From Siphonodentalium dalli (lineage: Eukaryota; Mollusca; Scaphopoda; Gadilida; Siphonodentaliidae): a stretch of DNA of 64,000 nucleotides. Location: assembly GCA_032622095.1 (NCBI GenBank), contig CP136066.1, positions 116,955,319 through 117,019,318 of the forward strand, read 5' to 3'. The first letter of the stretch is position 1. Each line of letters opens with the position of its first letter. Below, piece by piece: positions 46,045 to 58,575 of this stretch. Below the pieces are notes generated by a model. The model had not been told where the DNA came from. It was given only the letters and a program-made list of their open reading frames with translations, and did not search any database. Made by a program: the position numbers and the translations under genes.

Positions 46045-46589
46045 CTGGAAAATCTCTAAAATACAATTAAAGATGGTCTATCTTTTCTGGGCCACAATTA
46101 CAACATATGTATAAAACCCAATTTTACACTCCAAATGAACCTAAAGTTTCATTCTAAAAATAGCCCATAAAACTGTCCCGAAAAGTTGTATGTATTATAC
46201 CAGAAAAAATCTAAATAATATCAATATTAATTGATAGAAGCTTTTGCAGATAATTGTCTTCGATCCGTATTTGTTATTTTATACCCTGGAAACTATATAT
46301 ACTTGTTATGAAGAGATAGACCACCTTTAATTAACACTCTACAGAATATCCAAAAACTATTTTACCGACTAATATAGGAAGAAAGAAAAGTATTGTAGCG
46401 AATAACATTTGTCAATTGTAACCATTCGGAATGAAAGTGTCAATGCCACTGTAGCTCAACTTGCAGAGGGGATAATTTCATGTTTTACAGTCAATCGAGT
46501 GATTAGGAATGCAGCAAGTTGAATTGTCTGAGTAATGCTAAATGTAGATGTGAACATGAAGTTATACCGGTATATATAAAGTAAAATTC
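46045..46589. other. intergenic, no gene seen
   Basis: AT-rich. The GATAGACCACC near 46313 and GATGGTCTATC near 46072 form an inverse pair about 230 bp apart, possibly ends of an old insertion. Nothing else was recognised. Confidence 0.3.
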
Positions 46590-47230
46590 AAGATGGCCAT
46601 GTTTTCCATTGAAATTCAAAAAAGTTTGAAGATCATGCAAAGAGTTACATCCGAGATGGCTGCCAGTGGCCATGTGTTTTTAAGGAAATTCGGAAAAATA
46701 TGATTGCTCCCATCTAGAGGTCAACGGAAGATCCATATGAAGTTTGATTATGATCGGATGAGAGATGTGACATGTAGGGTGTGCCAAAGGATTTAGTGAT
46801 GCAAAGAGTAAAGTCCAAGATGGCAGCCAGCTGCCACATTTTTAAACGAAATTCAGAAATATTTGATGGCTCCCATCTAGTGGTCACCCAAACGATCCAT
46901 ATGAAGTTTGGTGATGATCGGATGAGGATGTGGTCTGTAGGGTATGCCAAAAGATTTAGTCATGCAATAAGTAAAATCCAAGATGGCTGCCAGTGACCAT
47001 GTTTTTCATCGAAAATCATTTAAATTTGATAGCTCCCATCTAGAGGTGACCCTAAATATACATATTCATTTTCATAACAATTCTCCAATAAATGCTATAT
47101 GGCCGTGTTTTTTAACGAATATCGAAAAAATCCATGGTTCCCATCCAGATGTCACCTCAGAGATCCATATGAAGTTTGGCGATTGATGATCAGATGAGAA
47201 ATGTGATCTGTAGGGTGGGCTGAAGGAAAT
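46590..47230 (-). repeat. diverged tandem-core array related to 39.0-43.5 kb
   Basis: About four units of ~180 bp on the opposite strand: CAAGATGGCxGCCAG, TGGCTCCCATCTAGxGGTCA, GATCCATATGAAGTTTGGTGATGATC, GTGxCxTGTAGGGTGTGCCAAAGGATTTAGT. These are inverse, diverged forms of GACTAAATCCTTTGGCA, GGCTACAGGTC and CATCTTGGATTT. Confidence 0.75.
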
Positions 47231-47787
47231 TGTTGATGGATGGATAGACTGATGACAGATGCTAACCCAAACTTTACCTAATATCGGGGCTCAAGTTTTT
47301 TTCAGAATGAAGAAATAAAGAGCGCTTGTGCATACGTGTATTTCTGAAACACGGTGAACATATATAACGAGCGTATGTCTCACTTTTGTACTGACAATTG
47401 AAAACAGCTGGTAAATTTTTATGTTTACCCATACCATAGTATGGTAAACATAGTGTCAACGTCTGGATTGACCACTCGTCGTTCGTCCGTCTGTCTGTCT
47501 GTCCGTCCGTCTGTAGACACTTTACGCATAATGCGATAACTAAAACATTTTCTATCTGATCGCAACTAAATTTGGTATGTGAGTTTCTCAGCCCACAATA
47601 CAGATCGAGTTCGAATATGGGTTTGATCCAACTATTTTTAACTGAGTTATGGCCCTTTTTAGAAAAAATATATTCATTAAAGAAATTTTTTTTTTATTGA
47701 ATTCTTGCTCAATTTAACCAATCAAAATATATAAAAAAAATATAATAATTTTTTTTTTTTTAAATAATTAAAAACAATTTTTTTTAA

Positions 47788-48779
47788 CCCTTTGAACCCA
47801 GCTGTCCGATATTCCGGCCAGAACGTAATTGCATATATACACGACTGGCCGGTTTTCCGGCCATGACGTAATCTCGTTCTACCGTCGGCGTCGTAGTGTT
47901 GCACTTTATTTTTTATATTTCGATAAATAGTGTTGCATAAAATTCATATTATAACTGTTTTAGCCTGTTTTAGCTGCCCAAAAAATATCGAGGTTGTGTT
48001 TGGCATAACGAAGTATAAGGCGATTAAAAACCGGATACAGTCTCCATTTCATCACATTTCTGCAATTACAGCGCCGCCATATTGCTTCTCGCGACCTCTC
48101 GTTTCGCGTTAGGTCATATCGCCTTATATGGCTCATAAGAGATCTAAAAATATATATTTATATATAGAAACTTTAGTGACGTATTCTTGTGGTATTTAAC
48201 TCCCAATGTGTGTGAAGAAATTCCCGCTAAATTATATAATTCGCGCTAACGATTGTCGGATGTAAACACATGTCATACGAGTTTTGTTTAAGAATAAACA
48301 AACTTCTAAGTTCATTAAATCATAATTTTTTTGCGCAAAGGTACACGCTATATAGATTTACACGAGAAAAAAGTTCAGAATCTTGTCTTTAAGATGGCAT
48401 AAGCCAATAGACCGCCGCGCATTTTAGTTATTGGTGGGGTATTCAGAGAACACCCAGAGTTTGTTTTGGCTAAAGCCCATATGACGTCATGTATTTACAT
48501 TAGGATTGTGACATTACATAACATTTTTTGGCAGTTTCTATAATAAATCTAATAAGTTTTCAATTTTTTATAACTTTCTCTGTATTTAAGATATTGAAAT
48601 AGATCGTGATGTGCTGAATTCAGAATTTAATAATCTTTCCAATGGTGTAAACAATATGGTAGAAGAGAATGCATACAATACAGCACCATACGCCTGAACA
48701 CAGTCTACAATAAGTGAAAATACCCCTGGGAGCCCAGGGTCAGGGCGTCGATCGTTGTGGGGAGCCAGGGTTCAAAGGG
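47788..48779. mobile_element. piggyBac-like non-autonomous element A, 992 bp
   Basis: Ends CCCTTTGAACCCAGCTG and CAGGGTTCAAAGGG are inverse over CCCTTTGAACCC, flanked by TTAA at 47784-47787 and 48780-48783. CCCTTT ends with TTAA duplication are the piggyBac signature. A subterminal pair around CCGGCCAGAACG and CCGGTTTTCCGGCCATGACG lies in the left end. No transposase frame. The paralogue at 20.86 kb lacks it. Confidence 0.85.
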
Positions 48780-48783
48780 TTAA

Positions 48784-49113
48784 CCCTTTGGCGAGTAGAA
48801 CGACATATATGTCGTCTATCGGTTGAGGAGTAGAACGACATATATGTCGTTTCAGGAAGTGTTATTTTATGTAGACATAACTTCAACAAATCATCTGATT
48901 TATAAATGATTTCTTTAGGAGTTATTTTGATTATATGTTCCAAATGTATAAGTGCAATTGATTATGATAACACACATTAACAAAAAATGCACATAAATTA
49001 AAACAAATTATTGGGCCTTTTTGACCGAACTTGTTAATAATTATTGCTATGACATTGACGTTAAATTTACTCATGACGTCATGTATATGACATTACAGAT
49101 ACTCTCCAAAGGG
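48784..49113. mobile_element. piggyBac-like MITE B, 330 bp
   Basis: Ends CCCTTTGGCGAGTAG and CTCTCCAAAGGG, inverse over CCCTTTGG, flanked by TTAA at 48780-48783 (shared with element A) and 49114-49117. The left end holds two copies of GTAGAACGACATATATGTCG, a palindrome-containing unit. No coding region. Confidence 0.83.
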
Positions 49114-49414
49114 TTAAAGTTTAAAAAAATTGAAAAACTAACACCATTTTAACTCTGCCAAGGGTACCCCGAGTCACCACATCAAATTTGGTTTAAATCG
49201 ATCCAAAAGTTTGTGTTATGTACTGGTAAAATTTTTGGAGCGACTTTAAACCCAATTCACCAATTCCATCCCATGCCTTTGGACTACTTAGCTATTGATA
49301 AGGCTATACTATTTTCTGATGCCTCTTATGCCAATTTGCAAATAAAGAAAGCTATGGTATCTAATTTAACGAGAGGCCGATCACGCTTAGTTGGGCAAAG
49401 TTGTAGACTCAGTT

Positions 49415-49502
49415 CTCCAGAACAAAATTTGACTCCACCCCTAGTAATACTTAATACATGTACTAAAGTATACTGAGGGTGGTGTCAAATTTTGTTCTGG
49501 AG
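49415..49502. repeat. 88-bp perfect-ended foldback
   Basis: CTCCAGAACAAAATTTGAC at 49415 is mirrored by GTCAAATTTTGTTCTGGAG ending at 49502, with CCACCC and GGGTGG continuing the arms and a short AT loop (ATACATGTACT). Confidence 0.85.
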
Positions 49503-50479
49503 ACCTGTGGTTGGGGATGGGCATTTTCCAAATATACTAAACAATAATTGAAATCAGTCAGTTAATATTTGTTTCAGATTGGTTAATATCTGTTTTAGTT
49601 TGGTCTTAAAATTTAAATTGCAACTCCAAAAATTACAATTAAAGGCCGTAACTTTGTGAACTCATTCCAGAAATTCCTCTTCTGAAATCACACGGCATAC
49701 CAAACATGTTGAAAACACTAAGATACTACTACAACAACAAACAATTATAAAAAATGCAACAGAAACATTTTTGGATGCATTTAGATATTTCCACAATGAA
49801 TAGGGTTTGTATTTTAATTTAATTTAGCCTGGTACATGGGTGGAGTCATGGAAAAATACTGATACAAAGTTGAAATTATGTTATCTACAATTTTAGGACC
49901 CACGACTCTGGGAACACCAGGGCCCCTCTTAATATCAAAACAATGGATACGAGTATAACATCTTGCCACCCTTAAAACATCATACATGTAACTGTTTCAG
50001 TTCAGATTCCTGATATCCCAATTGAGTTTTTTATAACAGTTTGCACAGACATGGATTAGCCTCTGGGTCATAAAGAGATTAGTTGGCTTCAGATCACATT
50101 CACTGACTTAAACAATGGCACCTGCAGTAGCTAACTGAGGGATTATGACAGAGCATTGATGAACTATGATATCTCAGTATTGTGTTCTCTTACCAGCCAA
50201 CAAACCGGTGTAACAGTTTCCCCCCTGCACATACCTGAGAAGATAACCTAGGTTATCTCCCTCGCCCCACCCTGATCACACCCTTGTCTGATTTTTTCTA
50301 ACCGTAGTAGCCAGATACTCTTGTTTTATCATTCAATATGACTCACTATCATTGGTAACAAGGAAGCATGATTTTCTTCAGCAGAGGCATTACAATTCGG
50401 ATTTGTTTTTACCAAGTTTACTGAATATTTTTTACCTTAACATCTAATTCAATGGAGTGGCATGGGAGATTAACTACAT
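49503..50479. other. intergenic, no gene seen
   Basis: Only a 16-bp palindrome GATAACCTAGGTTATC near 50245-50260 stands out. Confidence 0.35.
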
Positions 50480-50640
50480 GTAGGTAGGAAAATTCTCAAA
50501 ATTTCAATTATTGCCTCTTTCGCAAGCAAAAAAAACATGCTTCATTGTCAGCAATGACTACATGTTGGTAGAAAAAGTCTCCAAACTTCAATTATTGCCT
50601 CTTTCGCAAGAAAAAAAAAAACTTCATTGTCAGCAATGAG
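50480..50640. repeat. ~90-bp tandem duplication
   Basis: TTCAATTATTGCCTCTTTCG recurs at about 50500 and 50589, each followed by an A run and CTTCATTGTCAGCAATGA. Confidence 0.85.
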
Positions 50641-52829
50641 TTTTTTTCTGAGTCACATAGTCATATTGTATGATGAAATTAGAACAGCTGGCCATTTTAT
50701 TAATTTTAATAAGGTAAACAAAAATTCAGGCCTTGAGGGAGGCCTCAACAACAATGCCTGCATTGGTTGTTATAAACCATTCATAATGATAATAATCAAT
50801 GCATTTATATGGCACAGTTCACAGTAAAGTAGTTTCAATGTGCTTAACATGGTTATATATTACCCCTGTCATTGGGCATTGATTATACTCAACCTCGCTT
50901 AGAGGAAGCAACCCAAGCAGCTATTAATGAGCACATCACGATTAGCATACTGACAATATCCATCGACTCCCGACTGAGTACTTGGTTAATGGGCGAGTCT
51001 CGAACGCATGATGTTTTCACCCCACAATGTTACGATTCGAGCACAGGAACACCCCATCACTACAAATGATGGGTATCGCTGTCGTTTTACAAGCACCAGC
51101 AAAATAGTTATTATGTTAATATATGTATGTTCTCAAATTTTCTCAAATCGCTTGGATTAGCAAACACTCCGAGAAATGACAACTTTAAAAAAAAACGATA
51201 CTTTTTCTTAACAGCATCATTTTGCCCTACAAGCATCATAGGAATTCAGCAAGAATTACCAACATCACAGCTTATTAAGATGACCACTTAATCAGAGGTT
51301 ATGGATATTTCTAATTACTGTTGATCATATTTTGCATGCACACTTTGGGAGAAGAGATATCAATACACACCTGGCTAAATTTCTGAAAACTTTACATTTG
51401 ACAGCAGCAGAAAAAAAAGTGCATGCGGCAGGGGGGAAGGGGGTGGCGGTAATGACAATTTCAAGGATACAAGGTTGAAATTTTTTGAACCCACCACTCC
51501 GGGAATTCAAGTTTTTTCCAATCTGTTCTCAGACATGTGGCCACCTCTCCATGTAAGTTTTTTCCATGTCAAATTGGGGACCAACTCACAAATATTCTAT
51601 GTTAAACTGTGATATTAACTGAATAAGACAGACACATGGGGTGAAGTGTTTAAAATAACAATGCGTTGGAATGCCAATCATGCAATGTTAATGAAAAGCA
51701 CCAGAAAATACCAAAACAATTAAACTTGTCAAATAAGGTTCAGCATCAAGTCAATACCCATAGGTTACTAGCACCAGTATATGCACAGCAGGATATTCTC
51801 TCATATGATGACTAGCCAGGCTAGATGACCAAATGGTGGCCCAGTCTCTGTTTTAATTATATCATTTTCCATCTGTTCCAATAACATTTAATTGAAGAAC
51901 ATACAGACAAAATACATGTATTGATGCGCTGCCACACCCCTCTCCCAACCACACTACCATTGTGCCCAATACCAATATATGCTTTACTTCATGGTAGTAT
52001 ACATGAGACTCATATATACTGCCACGATATAAAGCAGGCATGTATATATATTAGTGGGGACGGCACATATAAAGGGCAGTGTGGGTTTGGAGGGGCAGGG
52101 GGTGGGGGCAGTGGAGTGTGTTACTTTGAAGCCACTGTGGCAGAAATAGTAATCCCGATATCAAATACTTGTTTGGTAACAATCAGCACGTTATTGTCAA
52201 TTACTCAGCTTTTCATTATATTGATAGGTCTGATATATACAAAATACAGGTCAAGTTCGAATTTGAGTTTGATCCGATGATTTTTCTGAGAGTTAATGGC
52301 TTTTCGACTTTGAAAAACATTTTTTATAATTTTCTGTATGAGGGTACCTTCATAGTGTAATAACTCCTCCTAAAGTTTTGATCGTAGATATTTGAAACTT
52401 CAGAGTATTGTTACCCACATATTGGAGATGTGCAACATGTATATAGATGACAGGAAAATTATTTTTTTACGGAATTATTAACCCTTTCGACTTAGAACAT
52501 TTCAACATTTTTTAAAATTTCTTTAACAAAGCTGCATCGACTTGCCACGTTGTCGGGGGACACTGTGGTCGGCTGACCTTTTATTTAAATGGCAGGGACA
52601 TGGAGACAGCCATGTTTGGTCAAAGTTTTCAACAGTTGAAAATTGCATTCTTGGCATTACATTAGCCCAAGGGACATTCCAAGGTGGACACCCCAACCCC
52701 ACAATGGAGACCCTCTAGCCACATCCCTGAAATTCACATTAATCTAGTGTATGAAGTTTTGGACATATTTGGGATTTGGGTCATTTTTAATAGGTGTATG
52801 CAAAATTCACAAATCCAACACGTCCACCT
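50641..52829. other. intergenic, repeat fragment at 52.2-52.5 kb
   Basis: No gene recognised. 52250-52510 has GTTCGAATTTGAGTTTGATC and CGACTTAGAACATTTC, tandem-core style remnants. Short plus-strand frames at 50872-51069 and 51921-52280 have no domain. Confidence 0.4.
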
Positions 52830-53575
52830 CTGTGCAATGTAGCGTTGTAGCAGTTGTAGCAGTGATTTGGGGGGGGGGGTTTTGAATTCACTTTTGACTT
52901 AGATTTTTAACAGGTAGAAATGAAGCATGGATCTTTTACAAATATCGTATCCAATTTTTTTTAATGCTGCGCTGTAGCGACTGCAGCAGTGCTTCAGGGG
53001 GTTTTGAATCCACTTTTTGACTTAGATTTTTACAGGTAGAAACGAAGCATGTTTCACCCATATCACGTCCCATTTTTAGCTCAACTTTACTTTGTAAAGT
53101 TTGAGCTATTGCCATGGCTTTGTCGTCCGTGTGTGCGTGATGCGTCAACAATACAGGCTACAGGTCGTACCTTGATCGGATCATTATGAAATTTGTCATA
53201 GCTGTTGAAATCAACATTTAGACCGGAATGATTCATTTTGACTAAATCCTTTAGCACGGGCTACAGGTCGTACCTTTAGTCTGATCATCATAAAATTTGT
53301 CATGGATGTTAACAATAACATGTAGATGGGAACGAGTCATTTTGGGGTCATTCGACCAAAAAACATGGCCGCCAGCAGCCATCTTGGATTTTACTCTGTG
53401 GGTGACTAAATCCTTTACTGCTCATTTTTACACTCCTTTTTAATCTCTATTCATTGCTCATCACAAAAAAATTACCTTCTTTACAAAGTTGAGCTACAGT
53501 GTCATTGACACTTTAATTTTTCAATGCAGTGCTATAGTGGCTGCAGCAGTGCTTTGGGAGGTTTTGAATCCACTT
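52830..53575. repeat. ~130-bp tandem repeat interrupted by a short tandem-core element
   Basis: Units with TGCAGCAGTGCTTxxGG, GGTTTTGAATCCACTTTTTGA and TTAGATTTTTACAGGTAGAAA occur at ~52840, ~52970 and ~53530. Between the second and third lies 53077-53525, a short relative of the 39-43 kb array: it starts AGCTCAACTTTACTTTGTAA, holds one to two core units, and ends CTTTACAAAGTTGAGCTACAG followed by a hairpin AGTGTCATTGACACT. The frame 52936-53151 is a shadow. Confidence 0.78.
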
Positions 53576-53689
53576 TTTGAATTAGATTTGTATTAATAAT
53601 TTGCAAGTCTAATATATATTAAGATTCATTCTTCGGCTGTAAACTTTTTTCAAATCTGATTTCTTGTAGCGATGCAGCAGGAAAAACAA

Positions 53690-54055
53690 GAGCACGCCGT
53701 CGGGGCGTGCATAATACGCCCGTTTCTGGAGTAGAGTGGGGCAAGGTTTAATTAATTTGTTTGAAACCTTTGACTTAAGACGAAATAATATTTGAACTTG
53801 ATCTGTATACCAAATTTGGTTCAGTTCACTCGATTATCATCTGGAAACTGCAAATCAGGTAAAATCTAAGTCGAAAAAGGGACATGACTCAGTCAATATC
53901 ATGCAGACGAAACCCATATTCAAACTTGATCTGTATTTTGGTGTGGTTCACTTTATACAATCTAAAGTTATCATCCGGAAACCAAAAGTGGACGGACGGA
54001 CGACAGACAACCCATTTACATAATACGACCGTTTTTTCAAATGGGCATATAAAAA
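53690..54055. repeat. dispersed tandem-core repeat
   Basis: Begins GAGCACGCCGTCGGGGCGTG, has two half-units with TTCAAACTTGATCTGTATTT and TTATCATCTGGAAAC, then GGACGGACGGACGACAGAC, and ends CATAATACGACCGTTTTTTC. The end is the inverse of 30235-30280 and 33430-33480; the start is the inverse of 45555-45615. Confidence 0.75.
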
Positions 54056-54059
54056 TGGA

Positions 54060-54614
54060 AATGCCTGAATGTTTGACCACGTTTCTTGCCATATCTAGGT
54101 GTATATGTATAGTTGGAGTGACTCTATGGTAATGGGTGGATATAATATGTTTTAAATTGAGTGGCAAATGGTCATTTGTGTGGCGAACAGGTATACAAGG
54201 AGTGACTGTATGATTATAACTGTGGTGTATGAGTATACATACAATGAGTGGCTGAATTGTAATGGGTGAGGTGTATATGCAAGTCTGGAGTGTTATGATG
54301 AATGGCTGTGTGTCAGGTATTGCTACATTGTTAAGGGTTGTATTGCCATTGGTGGGTGACTATGTTCACAGTGGGGTGTATACCTGTATGTATACATTGA
54401 GTGGCTATATGGTCATGGGTGTGGCCAATAATTAAACGGAGTGACCGTATGACCAATGGTGAGATGGTGCGCAGGGTTTTGGTATATCTAGAACAGCTGT
54501 ATGGCCATTGGTGAGATGTCTATGTATGCCTGGAGTTACTCTATAGGCATGGGTGGATTGGATGTATATGTGTATCTTGAGTGGCTATTTGGCCATGGTG
54601 TGGCCAATAGGTTA
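54060..54614. repeat. degenerate ~60-bp minisatellite
   Basis: About nine diverged units built on TATATxTGGAGTGxCTxTATGG and CATGGGTGxGGTGTATA. The unit is hard to phase by eye. Confidence 0.65.
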
Positions 54615-54720
54615 GGCCTAAAAAAAAAACTTATTTGTTTCCTATTACGGTGCCAAAAAATTCCAGGTAGGTAGGTAGGGAATTTTTTTTTTTTGGTAAT
54701 ATTTTTTTATTTTTCCCCCG
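54615..54720. mobile_element. Harbinger-like end fragment
   Basis: GGCCTAAAAAAAAAACTTAT follows a TTA and continues with TTTGTTTCC and GGTAGGTAGGTAGGG, as in the inverted right end of the element at 41157-42507. No partner end was found to the right, so it is truncated. Confidence 0.6.
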
Positions 54721-56949
54721 AACAGTTACGAAGTACATTAATGCTTACTCTTTATACTTGTGTTAAGGCTGTCCATGTATATTGCAAGTAAAAAGTTAAT
54801 GTAGCACAATAATATGATAAGTATTGTCAATGTGAAAAAACAAATGCCTCCCAGGCACTCAATTATGCAGCTCTCTTGTAATTATTCTCTCAGTTTAGAT
54901 TGTGGTGGCACATCTTCCTCAGAGCACAATATTGACATATCAACAGGCCCAAGACATACACCATAATAGGGCTTTTCTATTACTTTATAATAACATAACT
55001 TGTATGATATTAATTCAAACCTCACTTAAATATTTGGTCATACACCTCAGGACCTAAGACACATATCTCACATGCGCCTCAGACACATTGCACAGGGTGT
55101 AAATGTTCCTCAGACACCCCTCAACTACACCCAAACAAACTAGTAGATAATTTCATGTGCTTTTTTAGTGCCCATCACAGAAGGGTGTTTGATATGGTAG
55201 ACATGCAGTCATCTTTATACTGTCTGTATACATACTAGTAACTATGCATGAACACTATGAATCCTTGATTGACTGGGGAGAGGAACTTTAAATTCTGATA
55301 TAGAATGTCTTCTATATGTATATTGCTCTCTAACAGATAAGACTTCTTCCCACAAGACATGGGAGTTGAACAAACAAGATTACCACAGGCAGGTTTTAAA
55401 GACTGCAGATTTATTGGTGAGATTGGGATTCATCTGCAACCACAAATGGACATGTATTTTAATAGAAGTAAATTGTTTTTGAAAATTCCATCTAAAATTA
55501 TTGCTGCTTAATGTAAACATAGTATATAGTATATATTTAACGATATAGATGTGTCTACATGCCAATTACATGCATTACAGGGATTGAAAGACTGGCCAAT
55601 GCTGGGATGATTTCGTAAACAATGATTGACTATGAGTATACAGTGAGGTGTATATGTATACTCTACCTGTATTTTGGCAGCTATTTTGAGCCAAAGTGAC
55701 AATATTTGTTCCATTGAGTTGGAATATTCATCATAAGTAATGATATGCCTCACTTTATAATACATTGTACATTTCTGCTCATATCTTGTTTAAATATGAC
55801 CAATGGTAATTTTTGGTAAAATTTGATACCTCGTTCTGTAAAATCAAATTTTGAGGGATCCGAAGGAGCTAGGACCCCATGATTAGCGTATTTCATTGCT
55901 CCAATGATCAGTATGTTCAATATAAACAATACAAAATAAAGTCACAATTATGAACCAATTCCATACAGCAGAAACTGATCTAGAAGATATTAGTGGAAAA
56001 ACAGCAACTTTTCCACTTCCCGGCTGCCATCTTGGATGGGAATTCCAATTTTGCTCTAATAGAATAGAATAGTTTATGAACCAAAATAATGGACCATTGA
56101 GGTAAACATGCAAAGCATTTGATGTGATATTGCATGAGGATAAACAATTTACATAACAAACAAACAAACAACATGTAACCAGTTCAGCAGTTGCATACAT
56201 ACTGATAGCCTACTAAACATTTTACATCATTGATACAGTGAGCTAAACATGCTACATGAGCTAAACTGATATTTAATATATATACCAGTGGATGCATATC
56301 CCATACTAACTATAGCTGTTAAGTTAGTACTATGTGACATCTAATTAACACAACTGGATCCTACAGCTAGAATAACTCCAATGTGTATCCAGAGCAGAAG
56401 GGATCATTTTATAAATCCTAATAGCGCCAGATAGGGCAAGCAATTATAGGCAATTTGATAGAAAATGACTGAGTTACAATTATGAACGAGAGGCCGATCG
56501 TAGGCCGATCACGATCGGCAGATGTTTAACCCATACATGTACCTTGGCGATACCGATTAGCTATTTTAATAAATCCTTACACCAACCTTTTCACGAGTGC
56601 AAAAGTTTCAATAATTGACACCTTACTATTAAGGTCACAAGTGGAATCAGACTTATTGGGCACCTTGCTCACATAAACAGAATAGGAACACGGATGTGGC
56701 ATTCCATTTCATTAACCTATCAAGTCACTTCTTATAGAGTGATAAAGCTAATTAAGCTCAATCCATAGTCAGAGAGAAGCACCATAGCAGTTAAAGACAA
56801 AATAGTTAGTTATTTGCTTATTACACTGGAATGTGAGACATAACATATGATTTTTTTAATATTGTTATTTTTTTTATTATGTTTTGTGTTAGCTGCATAT
56901 TAAAAATTCTTGGGATCATTTAGATGGGACAAAAGAGTTAATAGTTCCC
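54721..56949. other. intergenic, no gene recognised
   Basis: Frames at 55508-55765 and 55883-56200 (minus) show no domain. 56487-56550 (GAGAGGCCGATC, palindrome GCCGATCACGATCGGC, CTTGGCGATACC) is the inverse of 21580-21650. Confidence 0.4.
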
Positions 56950-58575
56950 GATTCAAAAACTAATCAATACCTGACCAACTATACAAGTGAGGGATGTATA
57001 GACCTGGATATAAAATGATTGATAATGATTGGATATAAAATGATTTTATGCAGAATTTTCAGATAGCTAGAGGTAGGATATGAGATTGGTCAGATTGAAA
57101 ATATTAGATTCATTACATTGAATAGCATAGTGTATGACTATGGAATGGGGTGGGTTAATTTTCTTCTAAGCTGATCATTGGAAAGATATAATGTATCTAA
57201 ACAGCGGAAATATAATTGAAGTTACTGTTAATATATTATCAAAATCATTCAATCGATACCAAAATTTATACAGGTGAAGAATGCATGTTTCATCATTAAC
57301 ATGGATGCAATTATTTATATAGTGATCAAGTGAAAAATATTTAGTTATCACTTTGTGTCAACAGGATTGGTGGAGGATGTTAATATTTTTGAGCAAATAA
57401 AATCGGATAGAATGGGGTTAATCTTACCCAAAATAATGAACTGATAAACACAAAAAGTCTATAAAAAGCATGTCATTGGATTTAGAAACCCATACAATAA
57501 GTCAGTCTCTAATGTCATGAACCTGTTTCAACAAAGGGGTTAAATTAATTTTGTACAGAACACAGAATGGACCAGAGAGTCATCAATCATGGTCTTGTCA
57601 ATTTTTTAGAGATGCTAGCACACTGTGTGTGATAGAGTCTGAGAGTCAGGAAGAGAAATTTTATTAGTGTTGAGAGATTTGTTTGATCAGGTGTTCTGGT
57701 CCATACAGGAGAGAACCATGCACTATCACTGTGATATGTGTCTAAAGAGATTTTACTCTGTGAGCCATGGTATTTACCTAATGTCAAGCTAAACAAAACT
57801 CATTTCCAATAAGACACTGGCTGTGTAATAAGGTCTCCTCTTCTAAGCTAACAGTGCCTGCAGGCATTAATTAGATTATCAGCTACTTGAATTTTAAATG
57901 GCCATAACTCTGTTAAAATATACCAGATCAAACTCAAATTTGAACCTGATCTGTATTTCGGGGTGAGGACCATATGTACCAAATTTGGTGCTGATCAGAT
58001 GAAAAATATTTAATTCAACACAGCTTGGATGAATTCTATTTAAAAACAAGAGCAGAAAGGGTTAACTAAACGATACCAAAAACCATAAAGATGAAAAACG
58101 TGCTATGAAAAACCTAGGTAAGAAATATGAGGTATATCAGAAGAAAACAGTTTGACTTAGATGCATCAGATAGCATTTGTGTGCAGGGTTAATTATTTTC
58201 TAAACCGATCAACCAATCGATACCAAAAACTATACAGGTGAGGGGTGTGTCATTATAAACCTACATATCAAATATGAAAACAATCGGACAAAAAATACTT
58301 TGGTTACAGCATCGGATAGCTCATGCCTATGTGCGGATGCAAAGTGTTAATAATTTCTAAACCGATCAACCGATCGATACCAAAAACTATACAGGTGAGG
58401 AGTGTGTCGTCATAAACATGCACATAAAATTTTAACAAGATCCGATATTCAAGTAAATGAATCGGATAGCAAGTGTCTACGGACAGACGGATGGACAGAC
58501 GGACGGACGAACGACGGATGGTTGATCCGGACGTCGGCATTATGTGTACCATACATGGTATGGGTACACATAAAA
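56950..58575. repeat. degenerate ~160-bp tandem-core array with terminal hairpin
   Basis: The phrase CGATACCAAAAACTATACAGGTGAGG recurs in varied form at about 57255, 58070, 58215 and 58375, each followed by ATAAACxTxCATAT and, in the better copies, ATCGGATAGC. The array ends with GGACAGACGGACGGACG and a hairpin ATGTGTACCATACATGGTAT with GGGTACACAT near 58540-58572. Copies before 58060 are very diverged. Confidence 0.65.

Larger units (their letters stand above)
47440..49362 (+). repeat. dispersed repeat, copy 2 (occupied copy)
   Basis: Colinear with 20325-21112: CATAGTATGGTAAACATAGTG, GTCTGTCTGTCTG, CAGATCGAGTTCGAATATGGG, then the AT-rich stretch, then CTAACACCATTTTAACTCTG and GGACTACTTAGCTATTGATA. 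It is longer because two TTAA-flanked elements (47788-48779 and 48784-49113) are inserted at the point matching about 20860-20870. The frame 49213-49476 overlaps its end and a foldback; it is not supported as a gene. Confidence 0.85.

Noticed and set aside
49213-49476. Copia-type RNase H fragment from LFSDASYANL
   Set aside because: Only about ten residues resemble the motif, with no neighbouring retroelement domains; kept as a remark in the repeat entry.
53077-53525. Helitron assignment from the hairpin AGTGTCATTGACACT near the 3' end
   Set aside because: No TC start or CTRR end could be placed; described only as a tandem-core element.
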